Position numbers and translations under genes: made by a program. A DNA stretch of 64,000 nucleotides from NCBI RefSeq assembly GCF_000143765.1, contig NZ_GL379774.1, positions 124,001-188,000 of the forward strand, in the 5' to 3' direction. The stretch comes from Sphingobacterium spiritivorum ATCC 33861. GTDB lineage: Bacteria > Bacteroidota > Bacteroidia > Sphingobacteriales > Sphingobacteriaceae. A model generated the notes under the pieces. It did no database searches. It saw nothing but the letters and a program-made list of their open reading frames with translations, and had not been told where the DNA came from. Within the stretch, counting starts at the first letter, position 1. Each line of letters starts with the position of its first letter. This document shows positions 44,813 to 54,911 of this stretch, piece by piece.

Positions 44813-46453
44813 ATGAAAATAGCGTTAGCTCAACTGAATTATCACATCGGGAATTTCGAAAAAAACAATTCTGCGATTATACATACCATTACCCGGGCAA
44901 AAGAACAGCAGGCAGATCTGATTATTTTTGCCGAGCTGGCTATCGGAGGATACCCGGCCAAGGATTTGCTCCGCAATGCCGTATTTATCCAAAACTGTGC
45001 TGATGCGATCGAGCTGATCGCTTCACATTGTCATGATATTGCCTGCATTATAGGTGCACCGATCCGCAATACCGACCCTGAGGGAAAATCACTTTATAAC
45101 GGTGCCGTATTTATACAAGATGGTAAAGTATCGCATATCAGCAAAAAAGGTTTATTACCGGACTATGATGTATTTGATGAATATCGCTATTTCGAACCTT
45201 CCCGTAATTTTAACTGCTTCAAATTTAAGGGAGAAACTATAGCACTCACGGTCTGCGAAGATCTGTGGGATGATGACAGTTCTAATTCTTATGTTGGTGA
45301 TCCTATGGAAGAATTGCTTCGTGAAAATCCCAGCCTGATCGTCAATATAGCTGCTTCTCCGTTTTCGTATACACACTTTGAGAATCGCTTAACGGTTTTG
45401 CGTAAGCAGGTGGCAAGAGCTAATTGTCCGCTACTCTATGTCAACCAGGTCGGCGCCCATATGGATATTATCTTTGACGGACGCTCTCTTGCTCTGAATA
45501 AGAGTGGTGAAATTGTACGTGAACTTGGAAAGTTTGAAGAAGATTTGCAGGTTGTAACATTTGAAAATGGCGACTTAGCATCTGCCAACAGCTCTATCAC
45601 AAGCGGACATACAGAAATTGCATTGATCCATGAAGCGCTGATCCTCGGATTGCGTGATTACTTCCTGAAATCCGGATTTAAAAAAGCAACACTCGGCCTT
45701 TCGGGCGGGCTGGATTCTGCAGTTGTTGCTGCTCTGGCCTGCGAAGCCATCGGAGCAGAAAATGTGCTGGCTATACTGATGCCATCCGTCTACTCTTCAG
45801 ATCATTCGCTCAAAGATGCTTTGGATCTTGTGAAAAACACGGGTTGTCAGCATCATATTATTCCGATCAAGGATGTTGCTCAGGCTTTTGAAGGTACACT
45901 TAGCAAAGTTTTTGAAGGATTGCAGCCGGATACGACCGAAGAAAATATACAGGCCCGTACAAGAGGAACGCTGTTGATGGCTATTTCAAATAAACTGGGA
46001 CATATCGTACTTAACACGTCCAATAAGAGTGAAGCGGCTGTTGGTTACGGAACCTTATACGGAGATATGGCAGGTTCTATCAGTGTAATCGGGGATGTGT
46101 ACAAGACTCAGGCTTACGATCTGGCAAAATATATCAATAGAGAGCGGGAGATTATTCCGCAGAATACTATTGTCAAACCACCATCAGCAGAATTGCGTCC
46201 TGATCAGAAAGATTCGGATTCATTACCGCCATATGATATATTGGATGCTGTTTTATTTCAGCTTATTGAACTGGAAAAATCAGGCTCTGAAGTAGTCAAA
46301 ACAGGGTTTGATGAGGCTTTGGTGCTTCGGATAAGTAAACTGGTCAACAATGCCGAATTCAAAAGATTTCAGGCACCTCCTATTTTAAGGGTGAGTCCGA
46401 AAGCATTCGGAAGCGGAAGATCTATGCCTCTTGTCGCAAAATATTCTTTTTAA
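44813..46453 (+). CDS. nadE: Glutamine-dependent NAD+ synthase
   Basis: The 546-residue two-domain enzyme converts deamido-NAD to NAD. The N-terminal nitrilase-type glutaminase has Glu in IFAELAIGGYPAKDLL, Lys in SKKGLLPDYDVFDE and nucleophile Cys148 in LTVCEDLW. The C-terminal synthetase has the ATP-pyrophosphatase loop SGGLDS at 297-302, NTSNKSEAAVGYGTLYGD and PPSAELRPDQKD. The gene is in line with the barrel gene upstream. Confidence 0.96.
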   Translation: MKIALAQLNYHIGNFEKNNSAIIHTITRAKEQQADLIIFAELAIGGYPAKDLLRNAVFIQNCADAIELIASHCHDIACIIGAPIRNTDPEGKSLYNGAVFIQDGKVSHISKKGLLPDYDVFDEYRYFEPSRNFNCFKFKGETIALTVCEDLWDDDSSNSYVGDPMEELLRENPSLIVNIAASPFSYTHFENRLTVLRKQVARANCPLLYVNQVGAHMDIIFDGRSLALNKSGEIVRELGKFEEDLQVVTFENGDLASANSSITSGHTEIALIHEALILGLRDYFLKSGFKKATLGLSGGLDSAVVAALACEAIGAENVLAILMPSVYSSDHSLKDALDLVKNTGCQHHIIPIKDVAQAFEGTLSKVFEGLQPDTTEENIQARTRGTLLMAISNKLGHIVLNTSNKSEAAVGYGTLYGDMAGSISVIGDVYKTQAYDLAKYINREREIIPQNTIVKPPSAELRPDQKDSDSLPPYDILDAVLFQLIELEKSGSEVVKTGFDEALVLRISKLVNNAEFKRFQAPPILRVSPKAFGSGRSMPLVAKYSF

Positions 46454-46514
46454 TCGTTTATAATTAAACCTTTTAAGACTAAGATTGTCTTACAGATACT
46501 TGAGTGTTATTATT

Positions 46515-47096
46515 ATGAAAAAGTTATTATATTTCCTCGCTTTAGGATTCATTATTGTGTTTGCATCCTGTTCATCGTATAAGTACAATACGACGCGAGT
46601 ACAAGACTTAGATTTCAGTCAATACAAAACGTACGGATGGTTACCTCCGATCGATTCTCTTTCAAAAAATTACTATAATAATGATATTGCAAAGAGCAAT
46701 ATTATGAGTACTGCGAATAAAGAGATCGAAGCAAGAGGTCTTACCTACAGCAAAGAGAATCCGGACATTTTATTTCGTTATGTAACCATTGTCAACAATA
46801 AAAGCCGTCTGGTATACGGAAGCTCTTATTGGGGAATGGGCTGGGGATGGGGCTGGGGTGGTCCCTGGGGATTCTACAGACCATGGGGACTTTATGGCGG
46901 ATATTCTTATCCTGTTGGAAAAGAACGCTACCGTTACAGCCACCTGATTATCGAAGCGATAGACAGAAAAACAAATACTGTTGTTTGGCAGGCCAGAGGT
47001 TCTAACGAGATTGATAATCCGGAAACAGCTATCAATAAACTTCCAAAAGTTGTATCAGGTATTATGAAACAATATCCTCTTCAACTTAAAAAATAA
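46515..47096 (+). CDS. DUF4136 lipoprotein with a Gly/Trp-rich insert
   Basis: The 193-residue lipoprotein (lipobox FASC) begins the mature part with SSYKYNTTRVQDLDFSQYKT, typical of DUF4136. It continues with an insert rich in Gly, Trp and Tyr (about residues 103-135, with the repeat GWGWGWGG) and the family end HLIIEAIDRKTNTVVWQARG. The fold is a periplasmic domain of unknown role. The insert is longer and more aromatic than the usual linker. The frame extends upstream to 46485, but the ATG at 46515 gives the lipoprotein signal. Confidence 0.82.
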   Translation: MKKLLYFLALGFIIVFASCSSYKYNTTRVQDLDFSQYKTYGWLPPIDSLSKNYYNNDIAKSNIMSTANKEIEARGLTYSKENPDILFRYVTIVNNKSRLVYGSSYWGMGWGWGWGGPWGFYRPWGLYGGYSYPVGKERYRYSHLIIEAIDRKTNTVVWQARGSNEIDNPETAINKLPKVVSGIMKQYPLQLKK

Positions 47097-47117
47097 GGTC
47101 TATACAAAGTATTGACT

Positions 47118-47157
47118 AAAAGAGGCGTGATTATCAATGATAATCACGCCTCTTTTT
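47118..47157. terminator. Bidirectional terminator
   Basis: A 19-bp stem (AAAAGAGGCGTGATTATCA with its complement) followed by TTTTTTT on the plus strand and a T run on the minus strand. It separates the convergent DUF4136 and GH105 genes. Confidence 0.92.
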
Positions 47158-48318
47158 TTATTTGTTCAATGCTACGCAACCCATGATAAAAGGCCCGTTG
47201 GCTTTAGCATCATTATCCCGGATTCGCTCGTTAATATAGTAAGAATAACTACCATCCCGGTAAGGATTCCCGCCCAAACCTGCCACGGCACAGCATTTGG
47301 TCAGCGTAAGATTGCCATTAGACTCTGTAACGATTAACTGCTCCATCAGGCCTTTATAAGCTTTTTCAGCAACAGCTTTATAACGTGAATTAATATATCC
47401 TTTATTGACTCCTTTAGCATAAGCATACATGAACATAGAAGACACTGATGATTCCTGATAATTTCCCTCTTGCTTACTTTTGTCAATGACCTGGTACCAA
47501 AGTCCCTGTGTATCCTGATATTTAACCAGTGTAGCAGACAATTGGTCTGTTATTTTTAATAATTCCGCTCTTTTAGGGTGATCGGCAGGCACGTAATCCA
47601 GCACATCCACCAGTGCCATAAACCACCAGCCTATACTTCTTCCCCAGAAACTGGGCGACTGGCCTGTTTCTTTATTTGCCCATCGTTGTTGTTTACTCTC
47701 ATCCCAACCATGATAGTATAATCCTGTAGCCGGATCGTAGGTATGTCTGGCACAGATCAGAAATTGATTTATAGCGTCATCAATCAGTTCAGGTCTGTTA
47801 AATTCTTTTCCGTACTGCGCTAAAAAAGGAGAAGCCATATACAAGCCGTCTAACCAGATCTGATGCTGGTAGGTCAGCTTGTGCCAGAATGCACCTTCCA
47901 ATGTACGGGGGTGGACCTCCAGTTGATGAATCAACCGATCCATAGCTAACTTATACTTCTCTTTACCAGTTTGCTTATACAGTTCAAAAAGAATCTTTCC
48001 CGGGTTGATATAATCCAGGTTATAGGTTTCGACTTTATACAGGTGGATCTCCCCCTTATCGTTGATAATTGTATCCGCCCATTTTTCTACATAATCCAGG
48101 TACTTTTTATCTCTGGTCGCAGTCCAGACCTCTAACATCGCCAGACAGGCAAGTCCCTGACCATATCCGAAGTAAAGGCGTTTGCCATGATCCAGCTGCC
48201 AGGCTTCGGGAAATCGTTTTATCTCGGAGTCAGCAAACTTCTGATACGTTTTTTGTGCTGAGACGAAAGGACCCGCCAGCAATAATACGATCAGCAGATG
48301 CATACCTATTCTATTCAT
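47158..48318 (-). CDS. GH88/GH105-family unsaturated glycuronyl hydrolase
   Basis: The protein (386 residues from this start) has a signal peptide (LLIVLLLAGPFVSAQ) and an alpha/alpha-barrel: GYGQGLACLAMLEVW, GAFWHKLTYQHQIWLDGLYM with the conserved Asp of WLDGLYM, SPSFWGRSIGWWFMALVDVL and SVSSMFMYAYAKGVNKGY. Such YteR-type enzymes remove the unsaturated galacturonyl residue that pectate or rhamnogalacturonan lyases leave at the non-reducing end. The ATG at 48318 is chosen over the frame's earlier start because it gives the signal peptide. It is the last gene of a SusC/SusD operon. Confidence 0.9.
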   Translation of the reverse strand: MNRIGMHLLIVLLLAGPFVSAQKTYQKFADSEIKRFPEAWQLDHGKRLYFGYGQGLACLAMLEVWTATRDKKYLDYVEKWADTIINDKGEIHLYKVETYNLDYINPGKILFELYKQTGKEKYKLAMDRLIHQLEVHPRTLEGAFWHKLTYQHQIWLDGLYMASPFLAQYGKEFNRPELIDDAINQFLICARHTYDPATGLYYHGWDESKQQRWANKETGQSPSFWGRSIGWWFMALVDVLDYVPADHPKRAELLKITDQLSATLVKYQDTQGLWYQVIDKSKQEGNYQESSVSSMFMYAYAKGVNKGYINSRYKAVAEKAYKGLMEQLIVTESNGNLTLTKCCAVAGLGGNPYRDGSYSYYINERIRDNDAKANGPFIMGCVALNK

Positions 48319-48334
48319 AAACTTGTTTTTTTTA

Positions 48335-49858
48335 TTAATTGTCTGTACGAAACGGACTTGCCGGTAATCCTTCTGCATTGTAAAGATTTCCTGGTTTATA
48401 TTTTCCCCAGGCGTATCGGACATATAGCGGTTGTTTTACCTGTTCACTGCTTACCCATAACTGAGTTCCCTGAACAGTAGCAGTGGCAGGATAATAATGC
48501 TGATCTGCCCCTGCGATCTCAAAACCTTTTATTGCTTTGCCATCTGATAAGAATCCCTTGCTGACATAATCAAAGGAAAGAATGACCTTATCCTTCTGTA
48601 TTTTCTTTTTCCTGTACAATGGTCCTGAATACGCTACCGGAATCTTATACTCTTTAGCTAAAGCCCAGTTTGCCAATCTTTCTCCCGGCACCTGTTTATT
48701 GCGGGGGTGTATATCTGTAGAATCTCCTACATCGGTAATGACGACCATGCCTGTATGTTGCACAGACTGCCAGGTCTTCAGTTGTGCTTCTCTGATCTCT
48801 GGTGGTTGTTTGTAATGCGGAGCGATCTGTACAAAATAGAAAGGCATATCTTTTTGTTTCCATGCTGTCCGCCAGCTTTGAATCATATTGCTGAAAACCT
48901 GCTGATAGTCCTGATATCTGACCGAATTGGATTCTCCCTGATACCAGATGACTCCTTTTATAGTATATGGGACAAGCGGATTGACCATCCCATTCCATAA
49001 TGTACTCAGTGCCTTATTGTGGTATATTCCTAAAGGTTCTTTTGGTTTTTTGGGTAGTTGCTGTCCCTTGCTTCTTGCCTCCTCATAGTCCTTAAGTTCC
49101 TTCTGGTAGATCAGGCTGTCCTGTGGATAGCTTTCTTCGGCTTTATTTTGTTCTTCGATCAGTGTAGTGTAAAGCGGGTTGTGCTGCATCACCGGCATTG
49201 GCGTCCACGATTCGGCATGTGTCCCTCCCCAGGTTGTCTGTATCAGTCCTACGGGTAATTTGGTCTGTCTGTGTATTTTGCGACCGAAGAAAAAAGCTAC
49301 AGCTGAAAACTCTTTTAAATTATCCGGATTACAAATCATCCACTCTCCTTCGCAGTCTTCTAACGGTACTTTAGGAGATAATGTCTGCCGGACATGAAAT
49401 AAACGGATTTCCGGAAAATCTGCTTCTTTCATATGTTGCTCTTCATCCAGAATACCGGTTCTCCAGCCTGTTGATTTTGCAACCGGAAAATCCATATTGG
49501 ACTGCCCCGAACAGAGCCATACCTCCCCCACCAGAATGTTACGAATGCGGATCTCATTTTTTCCGTTAAACAGCAATTCATATGTTTTGTCAGATGCTTT
49601 TGGAGTCTCTATTGTCAGCATCCATTTTCCGGCATAATCTGCAGTTGTTATAAAGTTGTCTGCCGTCCATGATGCCCTTACGGTTACCTGCTCGCCGGGA
49701 TCTGCACTTCCCCACAGTCTGACTTTCGTATTTTGCTGTAAAAGCATATTGTCAGACAGAAGTGCGGGCAGCCTGATATCTGCCTTACAAATATCCAGCA
49801 GGACTAATGCAAGGCAGCTCAGCGCATATTTTAATACAGTGGTTTTCATGTTAAGCAT
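48335..49858 (-). CDS. Sialate O-acetylesterase-family (SGNH) carbohydrate esterase
   Basis: The 507-residue exported protein has the SASA-family motifs: LCSGQSNMDFPVA with the nucleophile Ser, IWYQGESNS, and STDIHPRNKQVPGERLA with the Asp-x-x-His pair. It removes O-acetyl groups from glycans, and next to the GH88/105 gene acetylated pectin is more likely than sialic acid. The start ATG overlaps the SusD stop (TAATG), which suggests coupled translation; a second ATG at 49849 is possible. Confidence 0.9.
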   Translation of the reverse strand: MLNMKTTVLKYALSCLALVLLDICKADIRLPALLSDNMLLQQNTKVRLWGSADPGEQVTVRASWTADNFITTADYAGKWMLTIETPKASDKTYELLFNGKNEIRIRNILVGEVWLCSGQSNMDFPVAKSTGWRTGILDEEQHMKEADFPEIRLFHVRQTLSPKVPLEDCEGEWMICNPDNLKEFSAVAFFFGRKIHRQTKLPVGLIQTTWGGTHAESWTPMPVMQHNPLYTTLIEEQNKAEESYPQDSLIYQKELKDYEEARSKGQQLPKKPKEPLGIYHNKALSTLWNGMVNPLVPYTIKGVIWYQGESNSVRYQDYQQVFSNMIQSWRTAWKQKDMPFYFVQIAPHYKQPPEIREAQLKTWQSVQHTGMVVITDVGDSTDIHPRNKQVPGERLANWALAKEYKIPVAYSGPLYRKKKIQKDKVILSFDYVSKGFLSDGKAIKGFEIAGADQHYYPATATVQGTQLWVSSEQVKQPLYVRYAWGKYKPGNLYNAEGLPASPFRTDN

Positions 49859-51666
49859 TAGTAAAGCGGATGTTGCTGTCCGCGCAATCCCGGATTATCG
49901 TCTATAGTCTTGGTACTCAACGGGAAAAGTTCTACTTTATTTTTTTCCAATCCTCTGTATAAGTTGCCCACCCATGTTGCTGTTGGTGTAAGCGCATTGG
50001 CAAAGAACGCTGCAACATTGCTGTGCATCTCCAGGATCGTATATCCTTCATTTTGTAACTGAGTTCTTTCTGCAGCAGTGGGTGCTGTCTTGAAAGAAAT
50101 ATAGGTACACGCCACCAAGGGATCATTGAATGTGGTAGCAGGAGTCTTTTTATAGGCTCTGTACAGATCTACATTTGCAAAACGTCCTTTTTTTCCGGCA
50201 AGATCCAGTACCTGCTGTTTGGTTTCTGTTAGTTTTTCAAATAAAATACCCCATCGAATCAGATCTGTTCTTCTCCATCCTTCAAAACCCAGTTCCAGTT
50301 TTCTTTCTTCAATAATAGCATTTTTAAATTCCTGATAAGAACCGGGAGTTGTTCCGATCTTGCCTGCGTCGCCTTTAAAAGCTCTTAATCTGACTTTTTC
50401 CAACATTTGCTTTGCTGTAGCTGTCGGCGCCTGATTCAGTTCGTTTTCGGCTTCAGCATACATCAGTAATATATCCGAATAACGCAGTTCTATCCAGTTG
50501 ATATCTCTCTTATTAACGGCAGGTCCCTTTTCGGATTTCCAGTTTACTCTGAATTTACCAATGGTATTACTGGCATATGTATTCATCTGATGCAGATTAT
50601 CTGCTGTAATTGCATAATTACTGATCGCGACATCCCTGCGGGTATCTCCTTCTTTGAAATCAAAATAATAAGTCGGAAGCACGGCCATTGCCGGTTGCGC
50701 TTTACCATAGAATGAATTCTGGTGTGCAAAGATTCCATTGGTATACCCTACTTGTGCCTCATTGCGGTCCAGGCCTAGCTGACCGTATTCTAACATGGAT
50801 TCCCTATTGTAACGGCCATTAATCAGATCCCGGAATACGGTTTCATAATCTATAAGATCATTTTCTCCTCTCTTAACGACTTCTTCACATGCATCGCGTG
50901 CAATCTGATACAGCTGCTGGATACGTTGGGTATCTGCTCTTCGGGCCAGTTGTACACTTCCGGGTGAATAGGAATTCAGATCCCATCTTAACGAATACCC
51001 GGCTGCATATAAGGCTGTACGTGCCAAAAGACCGTAAGCGACATTTTTGGTGATACGCTCAGAGCTAACTCCTGATTCGCTTTTCCATGGCAGCAGTGTT
51101 ATGGCTTTCTGCAGATCTTCGATACATCCGTCCATGATAGTATCTCTGCTCACACGTGAAGATGAATAACTATCGGCTTCTATAACCGGAATCTTAGGAT
51201 ATGGTACATCTCCAAAATAACGTACTACATTCAGCATGTTTTTTGCACGTATGGCATAAGCCTCTCCCAGTAGCATATTCAGTTTCGTTTTTTCAGATTC
51301 AGCAACGTTTGTCATCAACGGAATATTACGAATGATGACATTGACCTGCTCAACTCCCGAAAACATAGCCGTATACGTTGAAGAGGGGCTTGTTGCCGGG
51401 TTATACACATAGTTAGAAACCTGATTTTTGGAGTTTGTCTCTCCTTCTGTAGAGAAACATTCGTCGGTACCCATTCCAAACTGATAATACAATTCGTTAT
51501 TAAATGTACTTGTATATGCTCCCAACACAGCCATTTCGACGCGGGGTACATTTTCAAATATATTGGAACTATCAAAATCACTTTGCGAAGGCAAGTCTAA
51601 CCAATCCTTACATGAAGTGGAGAATAATGCCGCGGAAATACTGATTATATAGACTAATTTTTTCAT
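49858..51666 (-). CDS. SusD/RagB-family lipoprotein of the pectin-type locus
   Basis: The 602-residue lipoprotein (lipobox FSTSC) shows the SusD pattern: SNIFENVPRVEMAVLGAYTS, GEAYAIRAKNMLNVVRYFGD, WIELRYSDILLMYAEAENEL, ERKLELGFEGWRRTDLIRWG and a C-terminal VELFPLS with TIDDNPGLRGQ. It follows the SusC gene by 11 bp and overlaps the esterase gene downstream. Confidence 0.95.
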   Translation of the reverse strand: MKKLVYIISISAALFSTSCKDWLDLPSQSDFDSSNIFENVPRVEMAVLGAYTSTFNNELYYQFGMGTDECFSTEGETNSKNQVSNYVYNPATSPSSTYTAMFSGVEQVNVIIRNIPLMTNVAESEKTKLNMLLGEAYAIRAKNMLNVVRYFGDVPYPKIPVIEADSYSSSRVSRDTIMDGCIEDLQKAITLLPWKSESGVSSERITKNVAYGLLARTALYAAGYSLRWDLNSYSPGSVQLARRADTQRIQQLYQIARDACEEVVKRGENDLIDYETVFRDLINGRYNRESMLEYGQLGLDRNEAQVGYTNGIFAHQNSFYGKAQPAMAVLPTYYFDFKEGDTRRDVAISNYAITADNLHQMNTYASNTIGKFRVNWKSEKGPAVNKRDINWIELRYSDILLMYAEAENELNQAPTATAKQMLEKVRLRAFKGDAGKIGTTPGSYQEFKNAIIEERKLELGFEGWRRTDLIRWGILFEKLTETKQQVLDLAGKKGRFANVDLYRAYKKTPATTFNDPLVACTYISFKTAPTAAERTQLQNEGYTILEMHSNVAAFFANALTPTATWVGNLYRGLEKNKVELFPLSTKTIDDNPGLRGQQHPLY

Positions 51667-51677
51667 GACGTTAAATC

Positions 51678-54600
51678 TTAAAATGTTAAATTAACTCCTG
51701 CTACCACACTTTTTGCTCTCGGATAAGCTGAATTATCCACCCCTCTTGTCAGGATAGAAGAACTTGCGGATACTTCAGGATCATATCCGGAGTATTTGGT
51801 AAACGTATGGATGTTATTCAATGTCAGGTAAACCCGCATCTTATTGATAAATGCTTTTTTGGAAACCGCAGCCGGTAAAGTGTAACCGAACGTAATATTA
51901 TTGATCCGTAGAAATGAAGCATCTTCCAGATAATAATCCAGGGCATCGCTAATGGCTATATTATTACCTGAGTTGAGACTCCATACCTGATCTTTACTGT
52001 GCTGATCCGGATTTAATGCTGCCAGACGACTCAGGTCTTTGGTTTCTAACCCTGTTGCCGGATCTATAAGTGTAAAGCGGGAAGCCATTGTTGACAGCGA
52101 ATTCTGATTAGGAAGGTATGGCCCCATAAAACGTTGTGTATTCATATTGAATGCCTGATTGCCGTACGCAAAATTGACAAATACACTCAGATCAAAGTTC
52201 TTGTAAGAGAAAGCATTGTTCATACCCCCGAAGTATTTTGGTTCAGGATTACCGATAACTGTTCTGTCATTAGTAGACCAGACCGGGTTACCATTGGCAT
52301 CTGTCTCTCCTGCTGTTGGCAAATATTTAACATCTCCCGGTTTGATATTTGCCCGGTTTTTACCTTTCAGTGAAGCCACTCCGTTTTTTAAACTGTATGA
52401 TCCGTCCGGATTCTGATTGAAATCATCCGTTGTATATACACCATCGTATTTGTATCCGTAGAATTTACCTACAGATTCCCCTACCTGCGTCATAAAGTCT
52501 ACTCTAGAACTCAGATTTGTAATGAGGTAATCATTGCCACTGGTTCCGAATAAAGCCTTTGTTTTTGACTTGTTGAATGTGATATTAAAACTGGTTTGCC
52601 ATTGAAAATCTGCTTTCTTGATATTAACGGTATTCAGTGTTACTTCCACTCCTCTGTTTCTCAATGCAGCTATATTCTGAAACTGATACGAGTAACCTGT
52701 AGAGGTAGGAATATTGGCTCTAACCAACAGATTTTTGGACTCATTATTATAGAAGTCTGTTGTCAGATTGACTCTGTTATCTAAGAATGACATATCCAAT
52801 GCGATATTGCTGGTCTGTGTTTTCTCCCATACCAAATCCGGATTTCCTAATGTTGTTCCTGGTTTGAGACCAATAACCTGTGTATTATTTACAGCTACAA
52901 CTGTAGATCCGTAAAGAGTGGCATAGCTGGTATTACTGATCTTATCATTTCCGGTAGATCCATATCCTGCACGAAGTTTTAACTGATTAAAGAAACTTCC
53001 ATCTTTCATAAAGCTTTCATTATGAATATTCCAGGCGGCAGATACGGAAGGGAATGTACCCCACTGATTTCCTTTTCTGAATCGGGATACACCATCTGCC
53101 CGGATTGTTCCGGTTACTAAATAACGATCGTCATAATTATACATAGCACGTGCAAAACCTGAAACCAGACCGTATCGTCCTTCATCCGTATCTGCTCTTT
53201 CGATACGGGATGCTAAAGAGACATCATTCAAACCAAAATTACTGGAAGGGAATCCGTAATAAGTATGTCCTACACTCAGATCCTTGGAATACAGAATCTC
53301 ATGTCCTGCCAACAGATTAAGATTGTGCTTACCAAATGTTTTCATCCAGGATAAGGTATTGGTCAATTGCCATTGGTAACCTTCTGCATTGGAACGGCTT
53401 CCATACGGTCCTCCATTGTTGCGTGCGGTTACGGTACGTCCGTCATCCCAATAATCTTTACGGGTTTGATTCCACTGATATGCGCCTGAACTTCTAAAGG
53501 TGAAATTTTCCAGAAAATTTACTGTAAGCCCTACACTCAGATTAGCCAGACGAGCTACTTTATTACGGGTGATGGCATCGTTCGTAATAATCGGATTGTA
53601 AATATCGTACTGGGAATCCAGTGCCTGAAGATCTTCAGCAATATCTGAATTGATCAATTGCTCATTTGTAAAACGAATTCCACCGGTTGCAGGCTGGAGG
53701 ATAGACATTTTTAACATCCCTCCAAGAGATCCGTCTCCATCAGTATTGGTATCCTGAAACAAGGAGTTAAAGTCCAGATTGACCCCCTTTAGCAATTCGT
53801 GATTTACTTTTGCACGAACACTATTTCTGCGAAATCCGGATTTTGCCAGAATACCATCCTGACTGGTATTATTAAAGGTCAACATGAGTTTTGTCTTTTC
53901 ATTACCTCCGTTGATATTCAGGTTATGATTCTGTAAGATAGCTTGTCCTCCAAAGACCTCATCCTGCCAGTCGATACCCGGTCTGCTGCCATAATCACGC
54001 TGAATTCTGGCATAAGCGCCTGAAGCAAATTCCGGAGTATTGACATCTCCTCCGAACATATTGGCAAATTGCTGTTGTTTGCCTCCTAATGTTTGAAATT
54101 CATACTGGTATTTCACGTAATCTTCGATATTCAGTAAGTCCAGTTTTTTACTGAGCTTTTCAAAACTTGCATATCCGTTATAATCAATATTGGTACGTCC
54201 GGCTTTTCCGGATTTGGTAGAGATCAGGATAACACCATTAGCCCCACGTGAACCGTAGATTGCGGAGGCTGATGCATCTTTGAGGATGTCAATACTTTCG
54301 ATATCATTTACATCGATCTTCATCAGGGCATCTTCCATGACAAAACCATCGACAATATAGAGCGGCGTGGTCGATCCTGTAATAGAGGTTCCTCCTCTCA
54401 CGGTAATATTAATTGCAGCTCCGGGAGCGCCACTTTGAGTCACCACATTGACACCTGCCACTTTACCGGTAATTGCCTGTGCCGCTGTAGTCACGGGGAC
54501 ATTACGGATATCACTGTTTTTTACCGTTCCGACTGCTCCTGTAAGATCCCGTTTACGGGCGGTACCGTAGCCGATGACTACAATTTCATCAAGTTCATTG

Positions 54601-54911
54601 TTGGCAGATTGCAAGACTACTTCCATAGGACTCTTTGTATTCGCTACGGCATCTTTTGTTTCAAACCCTACGTATGTAAATCGGAGATTGGCATTTTGTT
54701 GCTTTACCTGAATGGAAAACTTACCATCTCTGCCGGTTGTCACCGCTACATTTGTGCCTACTACGGCAACTGTGGCTCCTCCGATGGGTTGATTCTTCTC
54801 ATCGACAATTCTTCCTGTAACAATATCTGAGGTTTGTGCAACACTTATTCCTGTCATTACAAACGCAAGCAAGGCACATAAGATCGCTCTTAAAAAAAGC
54901 ATATTTTTCAT
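51678..54911 (-). CDS. SusC-family TonB-linked transporter of the pectin-type locus
   Basis: The 1077-residue protein has a signal peptide (...GISVAQ) and a carboxypeptidase-like domain (about 30-110, VTGRIVDEKNQPIGGATVAV). A TonB-box region (DEIVVIGYGTARKRDLTGAV) leads into a plug with GSTTPLYIVDGFVMED and IYGSRGANGVILISTKSG. The barrel ends SVVAGVNLTF. It lacks an STN domain and has no sigma pair, so regulation must come from elsewhere. It heads the operon SusC-SusD-esterase-GH105. Confidence 0.96.
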   Translation of the reverse strand: MKNMLFLRAILCALLAFVMTGISVAQTSDIVTGRIVDEKNQPIGGATVAVVGTNVAVTTGRDGKFSIQVKQQNANLRFTYVGFETKDAVANTKSPMEVVLQSANNELDEIVVIGYGTARKRDLTGAVGTVKNSDIRNVPVTTAAQAITGKVAGVNVVTQSGAPGAAINITVRGGTSITGSTTPLYIVDGFVMEDALMKIDVNDIESIDILKDASASAIYGSRGANGVILISTKSGKAGRTNIDYNGYASFEKLSKKLDLLNIEDYVKYQYEFQTLGGKQQQFANMFGGDVNTPEFASGAYARIQRDYGSRPGIDWQDEVFGGQAILQNHNLNINGGNEKTKLMLTFNNTSQDGILAKSGFRRNSVRAKVNHELLKGVNLDFNSLFQDTNTDGDGSLGGMLKMSILQPATGGIRFTNEQLINSDIAEDLQALDSQYDIYNPIITNDAITRNKVARLANLSVGLTVNFLENFTFRSSGAYQWNQTRKDYWDDGRTVTARNNGGPYGSRSNAEGYQWQLTNTLSWMKTFGKHNLNLLAGHEILYSKDLSVGHTYYGFPSSNFGLNDVSLASRIERADTDEGRYGLVSGFARAMYNYDDRYLVTGTIRADGVSRFRKGNQWGTFPSVSAAWNIHNESFMKDGSFFNQLKLRAGYGSTGNDKISNTSYATLYGSTVVAVNNTQVIGLKPGTTLGNPDLVWEKTQTSNIALDMSFLDNRVNLTTDFYNNESKNLLVRANIPTSTGYSYQFQNIAALRNRGVEVTLNTVNIKKADFQWQTSFNITFNKSKTKALFGTSGNDYLITNLSSRVDFMTQVGESVGKFYGYKYDGVYTTDDFNQNPDGSYSLKNGVASLKGKNRANIKPGDVKYLPTAGETDANGNPVWSTNDRTVIGNPEPKYFGGMNNAFSYKNFDLSVFVNFAYGNQAFNMNTQRFMGPYLPNQNSLSTMASRFTLIDPATGLETKDLSRLAALNPDQHSKDQVWSLNSGNNIAISDALDYYLEDASFLRINNITFGYTLPAAVSKKAFINKMRVYLTLNNIHTFTKYSGYDPEVSASSSILTRGVDNSAYPRAKSVVAGVNLTF

